Source: Amanita rubescens (Eukaryota; Basidiomycota; Agaricomycetes; Agaricales; Amanitaceae). Taken from it: a DNA stretch of 41,153 nt. The stretch spans positions 1 to 41,153 of the forward strand of contig WION01000470.1 of NCBI GenBank assembly GCA_015039365.1, read 5' to 3'. Below are positions 32,396 through 41,153 of the stretch, piece after piece (within the stretch, counting starts at the first letter, position 1; the number at the start of each line of letters is the position of its first letter). The position numbers were made by a program, and so were the translations under genes. The notes under the pieces were generated by a model. The model was given only the letters and a program-made list of their open reading frames with translations. It was not told the DNA's origin and made no database searches.

Positions 32396-32859
32396 TATAG
32401 GACTCATCGTCGCCTTGCGCAGTACGCAAAGTTGAGAATGGGAATCTGACCCCTCGTCACAGCTCATCACGATCATCGACACGATGCAGCATCATGTACT
32501 ACCACGCATTCCTATTACAACGCGTTCAAACACACGATCCTTCTACTATCAGCGCTCCCTAATCTGGCTTCTATACGGCATTCCGGGTTTCTATATGCGC
32601 AGCATGAATCATGTGTCTTGCACGAGGGTGAACAAATTCGGTGGTTCTGTGATAGCGATGAATTCGGACATTCTCGTGTTAAACACACTGCCCCCTTTAC
32701 GAGCGTCCTTATCAACTGCGTTAGATCCATCTTGAAGGCACGTTGAAAGCACGCTTGTACTATTGCGTGAGTAATCTGTCCTTTCATATATATGATGCGG
32801 CCTCACCAGGCAACCGCGCTTTCTCTCTGAAACTTCGACCCCACTTCCAGCCAATCAAC
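32396..32859. other. Duplicated upstream region of Hsp70 copy F
   Basis: Matches 14986-15469 with small indels. It is non-coding in both copies. Confidence 0.55.
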
Positions 32860-35293
32860 ATGTCCACATCCACCGTTCATCGGAAGCCATACACGGGAAC
32901 TAGGAGGAAACTTGTCGTGGCCTTTGACTTGGCACGACGTTCAGCGGTGCCTCGTACTCGATTTTGGACCCTGGCCAATCTCCCGAAATTCGCGGAGTAA
33001 CTCAGTACGAATCTTATTAACATGCTGTGGTAGTGTTTTCCGTCTTACTCGTTACTTGGCAGGTTTCCCAGACAACAAAAGGTTGCGGGTGACTCGAAAA
33101 TTCCCAGCGTAGTTTGCTATGATGAAGATGGAACAGTCGTCGCAGTTGGATCGGAAACAGATCCAGATACGAATCCAGAACTATTCGAAACTCCGGGCAT
33201 AGTCAGATCAGAATGGTACAGTAAAGCATCTTTTCCAGTTTCCGCAGCACTCACCGGATTTCAAAGGTTTAAATTGCATCTTCGTCCCCCTCGCTTGGCC
33301 GCTGAGCAAGGATTCAACGCGGGAGACCTGCCCCCACTTCCGAGGAACAAAACCGCCATCGCCATCTATTCGACGCAACGAAACGGTATATCCAAGAACG
33401 CCAAGGGGACGATATGTGGAACTCGGTAAAAGACGATATAAACTTTATTCTCAGCCATCCGAATGGGTGGGAAGGGAGACAGCAATCAGAGATGCGGAAT
33501 GCGGCTATCTCTGCGGGTCTGGTGAAGAACGAAGCGGAGGCGTTGGATCAAGTCAGCTTCGTCACTGAAGGCGAGGCTAGTCTGCATTATTGCTTGAACA
33601 ACATCCCAACAGTATTGGAACGCTTGGTGCGTAAAGCAATTACTCATTTTACTCCTACTCTCGATTGACAAATGTGATAGTTGGACTATGGAGTGATGGT
33701 CGTTGACCGTGGCGGTGGAACCATTGATATTAGCACCTATACCCGTGCATCAGACAGATCTTTGAAAGAGATCTCGGCGGCTGAATGTACGTTCTTGACG
33801 TGGAAGAGTTCACCTGTAGCTAACCGTCTCTTGCAGGTCTTCTCCAAGGGTCGACTTTTGTCACAGGACGTGCTGAAGAATACTTGAAAAGTGACCGCTG
33901 ATCTTCGTTTTGCTATATTCACCCTTATCTACTTGACTCTAGGCTATTTACATGGATCAAAGTTTGGAGGCCCTGAAGAGATAGCGACGATGAAAAAGTT
34001 TTTCGATAAGACAACCAAGACAAGTTTTAGGAACTCTTCCAAGCCGTCATTTATCAAGTTCGGAAAAGGAAGCGATAACGATCCCGATCTCAATATTAAA
34101 GCGGGTGGTTTAAAACTCAGTGGGCAAGTACTTTATTCATAACTTTTGCCTCGTGCTTGATGCTACGCTACGCGATTTAGGGAGAAAGTAGCGAGCTTCT
34201 TCGACCCCTCTGTAAAGGCCATCATTGAGACGATTGAAGACCAATGTTCAAAATCCAGAACTACCATCAAGGTAATCGTCCTTTACCCCGATGTGTCCAG
34301 GTTTCCCATTTCACTTTGTAGGCGATATGTCTCGTTGGTGGCTTTGCTACCTCAGACTACCTCTTCTCAAGACTGGATGGACACTTTAAAGAGCGAGACA
34401 TCCAAATTCTCCGGCCCGATCGATATCTGTACGTGACTTCCAAGTACAGAGAGTTGTTGACTTGATTTAAATTTTCTCGCAGCAACAAGGCGGTTGCAGA
34501 AGGAGCCGTCTCTTACCATATCGATCATCGTGTCTCCGTCCGCGTCTCGAAGTTTACATTCGGTATTGAGGCCACGCGCTTGTTCGAGCCAACGAACCCC
34601 GAACATATTTGTCGCCCTAGTCTAGTCTACCCCTCGCCGTCTGGACCACGTCGGATTGAAGGCATCTTTTCTGAAATTCTAGCAAAGGCTAGTAGCGTTC
34701 ATTTTTGCGAGACAATTTTACTTAATTTTAGAACGCAGGCAACTGCCGTTTCCGAGGAAAAGGAGTTTAGAAAGACCTATTTCCACGAATTACCGCGACG
34801 CCAGTTTGAGGAGTTTGATACTGTTGAGCTTGTCTTGAAATGTTATCGTGGACGCGCTGCGAAGGCACCGCTATGGTTGGATCTCGAGCCAGGTACATAG
34901 CTTATATCCCAGTCGAGAGGAAGGCTGATTATCAAATACCTCGACAGAGTTTTTCGAAGATAACTGCGACGTTATAGCCGATCTAACGACCCTAAAAAGT
35001 CACTTGAAGCCACTATTGAACGGAGGAAAGGAGTATTTCCGATTCGAGCTTGACGTTGTGCTACTTTTCGGATTGACGGAGCTCAAGGCTCATATTGCCT
35101 GGAAGGAAGATGTACGTTTCTATGCTCTCTGTTTTTTAAAAGAAATATATCTGATAAAATCATACAGGGTGTCGAGAAACGGTGCGTTTTATGCTTCTTG
35201 ATGTTAAATGTGTGTTTAATTGACATATGTCACATGTGGCACAGAGGACCAGCGACCATCGTGTATGATACGACGATGTCGAACAGTGATTAA
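32860..35293 (+). pseudogene. HSPA12-like Hsp70, copy F, frameshifted
   Basis: The gene layout follows copy E from MSTSTVHRK at 32860 to TAA 35291-35293. Relative to copy E a single base is lost near 32929 in the phosphate-1 motif (GACGTTGGC becomes GACTTGGC). About 22 bp are missing near 33372 (YSDVLRYLF region). The phosphate-2 loop has changed from DCGGGT to DRGGGT. The first frameshift is within 30 codons of the start, so no full protein is expected. Downstream exons remain nearly identical to copy E, so inactivation is recent. Confidence 0.85.
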
Positions 35294-35700
35294 ATACCTA
35301 GAGTTGCACGATGGAAATATGCATCTAGAATGAGAAGTGCTTAACTCAGGCATAACAAAGTGGAATTGGCGTGATACTTGATAAACAAAGAAGTTGCCAG
35401 GGACACCGGTTCACATAACAACACAAGTTGCTAAGCTTTACTAGTAGATTTCGCTTCCTTCGCTTCAGATGAGTTTCGTCCCGGGGCAAAAGCTGCGGCA
35501 TGTAGACTCATAGTAACCTGTATAGGCTGTATGGCATTGTTTGAAGATAGAGCAATGAGCGACCTGTTGGGGGCTGTGATTCGATGAGTCAATCGAGATT
35601 TGAGAGATTCGAAAATGATTTCATGCTACTAAGGGGGCCCGGGATCATTGTGACCTATGATAATATGCATTTATACATTATACATGGAGTCAACCCTGCT
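35294..35700. other. Convergent intergenic region, short version
   Basis: Equivalent to 17927-18866 without the 533-bp block. No gene seen. Confidence 0.6.
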
Positions 35701-38700
35701 TCACTGCAGTACCAACAACTTGTAATTGTCCCTATTCTCCTTCAGGATGTCCAAGACTACATTGGTGTCAGTGATAGAAGACTGTTGCTCCACAGCAGAC
35801 TTCAGTTTCGGATATGACACTGCATTTAGACAGAAGTCCACAGCCTTCCTGAAGTCCTCATGGGATATTGAGAGAGAGGTGAACAAGCAGATATCTGCAA
35901 TGGCCTCAGCCACTATGAAACAGGCTGAGGCATTAATGGCAGTGGCAGAGAATGTAAAAACACACAAATGCCAATCCAGATAGCTTGATGAGAAGCCTGA
36001 GAAGTGATAGAATGATGATAATATTGATGATAAGGCAACAACAGATTTTAACAAAGCCTGTACCACACCTGTGACTCTGGCATAAATTGCAAGACAAGTT
36101 TGAAGCACTGCTGCAAGTGAAGGTCCTATAAAACCACATGAAATCAATTAGTGACAAATATTGGGGAGCAGTGGGAGACAGGAAGGTGTGAAAGAGCAGA
36201 AACCACAAAACATAATAGCATGTACGTACATTCTACAAATGCATTTCAAAAAAAGGATGCAAGGTTTGAAAAGCAATCAAATATTGATTTTGTGGGGTCC
36301 CAAGTTTGGAAACTCACATCCTGTGAAGAGCAGAGGTGAGCTGTGAGGGGCTGATCACAACAGAAAAGTCAGAAACTCACAAGCTGTGAAGAGCAGAGGT
36401 GAGCTGTGAGGGGCTGATCACAACAGAAAAGTCAGAAACTCACGTGCTGTGAAGAGCAGAGGTGAGCTGTGAGGGGCTGATCACAACAGAAAAGTCAGAA
36501 ACTCACTTCCTGTGAAGAGCAGAGGTGAGCTGTGAGGGGCTGATCACAACAGAAAAGTCAGAAACTCACAAACTGTGAAGAGCGGAGGTGAGCTGTGAGG
36601 GGCTGATCACAACAGAAAAGTCAGAAACTCACAAACTGTGAAGAGCGGAGGTGAGCTGTGAGGGGCTGATCACAACAGAAAAGTCAGAAACTCACAAACT
36701 GTGAAGAGCAGAGGTGAGCTGTGAGGGGCTGATCACAACAGAAAAGTCAGAAACTCACTCGCTGTGAAGAGCAGAGGTGAGCTGTGAGGGGCTGATCACA
36801 ACAGAAAAGTCAGAAACTCACTCGCTGTGAAGAGCAGAGGTGAGCTGTGAGGGGCTGATCACAACAGAAAAGTCAGAAACTCACAACCTGTGAAGAGCAG
36901 AGGTGAGCTGTGAGGGGCTGATCACAACAGAAAAGTCAGAAACTCACAACCTGTGAAGAGCAGAGGTGAGCTGTGAGGGGCTGATCACAACAGAAAAGTC
37001 AGAAACTCACTTGCTGTGAAGAGCAGAGGTGAGCTGTGAGGGGCTGATCACAACAGAAAAGTCAGAAACTCACAACCTGTGAAGAGCAGAGGTGAGCTGT
37101 GAGGGGCTGATCACAACAGAAAAGTCAGAAACTCACAACCTGTGAAGAGCAGAGGTGAGCTGTGAGGGGCTGATCACAACAGAAAAGTCAGAAACTCACT
37201 TGCTGTGAAGAGCAGAGGTGAGCTGTGAGGGGCTGATCACAACAGAAAAGTCAGAAACTCACTCCCTGTGAAGAGCAGAGGTGAGCTGTGAGGGGCTGAT
37301 CACAACAGAAAAGTCAGAAACTCACTTGCTGTGAAGAGTAGAGGTGAGCTGTGAGGGGCTGATCACAACAGAAAAGTCAGAAACTCACAAGCTGTGAAGA
37401 GCAGAGGTGAGCTGTGAGGGGCTGATCACAACAGAAAAGTCAGAAACTCACAAACTGTGAAGAGCAGAGGTGAGCTGTGAGGGGCTGATCACAACAGAAA
37501 AGTCAGAAACTCACTCCCTGTGAAGAGCAGAGGTGAGCTGTGAGGGGCTGATCACAACAGAAAAGTCAGAAACTCACTCCCTGTGAAGAGCAGAGGTGAG
37601 CTGTGAGGGGCTGATCACAACAGAAAAGTCAGAAACTCACTCCCTGTGAAGAGCAGAGGTGAGCTGTGAGGGGCTGATCACAACAGAAAAGTCAGAAACT
37701 CACAAGCTGTGAAGAGCAGAGGTGAGCTGTGAGGGGCTGATCACAACAGAAAAGTCAGAAACTCACAAGCTGTGAAGAGCAGAGGTGAGCTGTGAGGGGC
37801 TGATCACAACAGAAAAGTCAGAAACTCACTCCCTGTGAAGAGCAGAGGTGAGCTGTGAGGGGCTGATCACAACAGAAAAGTCAGAAACTCACTTGCTGTG
37901 AAGAGCAGAGGTGAGCTGTGAGGGGCTGATCACAACAGAAAAGTCAGAAACTCACAAACTGTGAAGAGCAGAGGTGAGCTGTGAGGGGCTGATCACAACA
38001 GAAAAGTCAGAAACTCACAAGCTGTGAAGAGCAGAGGTGAGCTGTGAGGGGCTGATCACAACAGAAAAGTCAGAAACTCACTTGCTGTGAAGAGCAGAGG
38101 TGAGCTGTGAGGGGCTGATCACAACAGAAAAGTCAGAAACTCACTTGCTGTGAAGAGCAGAGGTGAGCTGTGAGGGGCTGATCACAACAGAAAAGTCACA
38201 AACTCACAAACTGTGAAGAGCAGAGGTGAGCTGTGAGGGGCTGATCACAACAGAAAAGTCAGAAACTCACTTCCTGTGAAGAGCAGAGGTGAGCTGTGAG
38301 GGGCTGATCACAACAGAAAAGTCAGAAACTCACATCCTGTGAAGAGCAGAGGTGAGCTGTGAGGGGCTGATCACAACAGAAAAGCCAGAAACTCACATCC
38401 TGTGAAGAGCAGATGTGAGCTGTGATGGGCTAATATGGAAAAGTCAGAAACTCACTTTCTGTAAAGAGTGGCACACCAGTAGTGCAAAGTAGACATGTGA
38501 GTTACAAACACAATCCACTAATGTCTAGTAATCAAATAAACTCACAGTCATATTTATGCTCTGATATCCACCACATTGGCTTTGTGTCAATGTCATTCAG
38601 AAATTTGGGACAAACTAATCACATACCTCCTACACCACATCATATCAATCAGTTAGATTGGTCACAATGCTGTGGTGATGGAATGAACTTACTCTCTGCA

Positions 38701-41153
38701 ATGCCAAGTATTGACCAATGCAATGATCAATAAGTGGTCATGAAGAGCAGATGGCACATACCATCTGTGAATCAGACAGAGTATCTACTATTAGTTAAGT
38801 TTAAAATTGTTGTTGTAGGATACATACAGCCTTCAAAATTCAAATACAGCATTTGTCACTCAGTTGGCAGGTGTGAGAGCAGTGGAAACTTACATCAACC
38901 TGTTCAATGTCATTATGAGGCCATCAGTATACCACTGTGATTGGGTTGAGGAACATCCCAACTCACAGCCTGATATACACCAATCCAGAAATGATTGTGA
39001 GTAGATGATGTTAGTACTATGCAGTTAAAGGTCCAAATAAAGTTCACATTCTGGTGGTGATAGTATAGCACTTGCATAAGATCATCTGTCCCTGGTGTAT
39101 CAAACAAGCACACTCACATTCTGTATAGTTCAAATAAGGTTTGCCAGTTGTAACATTAGCCTGCATGGTTGATTTTGGTGATGTAGTAGACACCCACATC
39201 CTGATTGTCAAGTGATATGATCAGGCATGAGTGTGACAGCATCACAAATAACTCACCATCTGTAGACATCAAGTAGTTCATCACTACAGCCACAAACCAC
39301 AATTCTCAGAGAGACTCACATCCTAGTAGTTTGCAATATATCCAGTAAGACATTCACCACTCAACTTAAAACAATCAAGACCCCACCTGCTGCCATCAGT
39401 CCACACTACTATCAGCAAAGTACAGTAAAACTGGAACATTGGCACTCACAATCTGTGGGCAACCAATAAGGAATATTTCCATAAGTGCCATCAAAGTAAA
39501 CCTTAAAGAACGCACTAGCTGTGAAGATGAGGAAAAGTTGATAAGAGCAAGCTAGTTTCCTCCCAAATAACCAGTTACATACATTCTGTGGAGGGGAGGA
39601 GCGAGCGAGGATATCAGTGACGATACCCTCAGGAATGTAGAGACCTACGTCCTGAAGTTTATGTTATGTTTGAGGTTTAGTATTATGATGAGTAGGGCAA
39701 ACAATGACAATCATAGCAATGAGGTGCTTACAAACTAAGAGTGACGTAAGGTAATTGCGTGATTAATAGCTCGTCAACTTATGTAAGGACGCTCACACTC
39801 TACCAAGGAGGATTAGCAAGGCACTATAGTACAACTATTACGTACGGGCTGCGGCATTGTAAGCGCGGGTGAATAATTAAGTATAACGAGAGTGCATGCG
39901 TACCAGCATGTGCGGAAAGCAATACATCACGTCGCAGAACAACGATTTTGCTTGTTCATGCGAAAACGAGCCTGATTTGCGAGCCTCTAAGGGAGGGCGA
40001 TGATTACCGATAGAAGGTGACATAGTTGACGTTATCCTCACCTTCCGCCTTTGGTATAATTATCCTGTAGTATCGCATCGAGCTACTGGTTATCTGGGAG
40101 GAAGAAGCAATCTCACTTGTTGATAACATCTTTGATACGAGATTCCATATCATTCCGAAGGATTGAGAGACAGAACAACTTTAGAGTTTTGCCGTTGAGG
40201 GCCTGTGATGTTCTCATGATCAGCTCGTCGCAGGTAGTGTCTTCCTTGTGCATGTCTGGGTGGAGAATGGTTGAGCTGGTCACTGTTACCGTCGATGTGA
40301 GCAGCATACCGCGGAGTTTTATGGTATGGTGCGGCTTGTGCTTTACCGCTTCAAGTGGCTCCAGATAGTTGCGTTCGAATGTAGCTTTTGCCTCAGCCGT
40401 GGCCTTCTCTTCGTCGAAAATGCCGTCCATTGCTAGCCGGTTATAAGCCCTTTCTTCAAGACCATCCATTTTCGTGAAGATCGCAATGACAGGAACTTGT
40501 ATTTAGAATAAGCAATGCATTCAGTAGGTGATGTAGACGTTTGCCGACCATTTCCGGTGTCAATCTCAAATAATTTCTTCCCCGCTTCTGTCATCGGTCT
40601 GTCGTTGCTGGTCGGAATGCAATACCTGAGCGGCAGACAAAAAATCAGAAAATTACAATATGTTGCAGGTCTTAGCGCACCAAATTGCATGAAGCCGATC
40701 CTTTAATTCCTCTCTCTCAGCTCGTTTCTTTATGAAATCTGTAACATTATCCAGTTCGCCAGTAGCACCTGCCTCGAACCCACGGGAATCGTGAAAAATG
40801 AAGCCGTGAGCTGTCGGATATTGAAAACTGTCTTCTATATCATGTTCTCCGCGCTGCGAAATTGCATTAATTTGCCATTAAAGAAGGATACAGTTGCACC
40901 CGAAACATACCGAGGCATCTGGCTTCAATTCTGCAGCAATCTAAACGAGGGCGAATGAATACTAAGGGCGACATTCAGAAAAGCAGGTGACACACCGGTT
41001 CACCATCTCTATTGAAACAAACCGGTTCACGACCCTGGGCATGGCACACCTTCTTCAGAATGGTTGTCTTCCCGGCGTTGGCGTTGCCGATGACTAAGAT
41101 TCGAAAGCGCTCAATAGCCTGCTCGAGTATTAGAGAAGAAATCTGTGAGAATA
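35701..41153 (-). CDS. P-loop GTPase with a run of single-codon exons, copy 2 (5' end outside window)
   Basis: Same gene as at 18867-25746. The window ends in intron 1; exon 2 starts at 41118. G-domain exons are nearly identical (GNANAGKTT, HDSRGFE, FTKMDG). Dispersed microexons give PSFDNLIQDMDNN, AVDAMRE, SINMT. Differences from copy 1 include a silent GAT to GAC and the codons ACA/ACA to ATG/AGA. The array has 35 exons, all 3 nt, reading KDDEFQQLFQGLLGGGFLQ then GQVVQVVRRFFFEHLD, followed by AAT with an improved GTACGT donor. The probable terminal exon is 36057-35701. The frame stays open through the whole array, so this copy is the better candidate for a working gene. The arrayed peptide is glycine-rich and hydrophobic, roughly where the ordinary paralogue has its membrane-like stretch. 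Confidence 0.78.
36318..38458 (-). repeat. Array of 35 single-codon exons separated by near-identical 60-nt introns, copy 2
   Basis: Unit spacing is 63 bp nearly throughout: intron GTGAGT...CACAG plus one triplet. Triplets in transcript order are drawn from AAA, GAT, GAA, TTT, CAA, CTT, GGA, GTT, CGA and one CAC. No stop codon and no 2- or 4-nt unit occurs. The first intron (ending near 38400) is a diverged version also present in copy 1 at the same edge. Few interior changes are seen, for example agcggagg at 36591 and 36651. Confidence 0.87.

Larger units (their letters stand above)
32187..41153 (+). repeat. Segmental duplication, copy 2 (continues past the window)
   Basis: Direct repeat of 14082-25698. 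It starts inside coiled-coil gene sequence (32187-32395), lacks the part equivalent to 14297-14986, then carries Hsp70 copy F and the second GTPase gene. Its array is 35 units against 57 in copy 1. Confidence 0.9.

Noticed and set aside
1..41153. tRNA, rRNA or other structured RNA genes
   Set aside because: No tRNA box pattern or rRNA-like stretch was recognised by eye. A covariance-model scan was not possible.

Overview
The window looks like an accessory, duplication-rich region of a basidiomycete genome, most likely an Agaricomycete. The reasons are many short introns (about 50-60 nt) with GTRNGT donors and CTNAC-type branch sites, and families typical of that group: HSPA12-like Hsp70 ATPases, BTB proteins, AIG1-like P-loop GTPases, kinase-like proteins and Ty1/copia elements. 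All splice models here were read by eye.

Layout. 1-3116: 3' part of a Ty1/copia retrotransposon with its 3' LTR, inserted into the 3' end of a BTB gene (minus, 3086-3969). A broken BTB copy follows (4270-4540). 4997-14789: two head-to-head pairs, each an Hsp70-like ATPase on the minus strand (4997-7522; 9899-12385) facing a plus-strand coiled-coil protein of a shared, unrecognised family (7741-9819; 12839-14789). 15470-17926: a third, apparently intact Hsp70-like gene. 18867-25746 (minus): a GTPase gene with an extraordinary exon structure. 26574-28569: a conventional GTPase paralogue, divergent from it. 28804-30530: fragments of an Hsp70 gene, a phosphoesterase and a MON2-like gene. 30622-32048: kinase-like gene (minus). 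32187-41153: a second, direct-orientation copy of 14082-25698, holding a coiled-coil gene fragment, a frameshifted Hsp70 and a second microexon GTPase gene cut by the window end.

The main observation is the GTPase pair. What looks like a 63-bp minisatellite on the plus strand (19484-23015 and 36318-38458) reads on the minus strand as a run of near-identical 60-nt introns (GTGAGT...CACAG) separated by single-codon exons. Codons differ from unit to unit while the introns hardly do. The array continues upstream into a series of unrelated-sequence introns that also flank 3-nt exons, and these join in phase with the last normal exons of the GTPase. So one gene appears to carry 18 dispersed plus 35-57 arrayed microexons between its G domain and its hydrophobic C-terminal part. 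In the second copy all 35 array exons are exactly 3 nt and none is a stop codon. In the first copy eight of 57 are 2 or 4 nt and break the frame.

How the genes work together cannot be shown from sequence alone. The repeated Hsp70/coiled-coil pairing and the clustering with GTPases suggest an expanding family locus.
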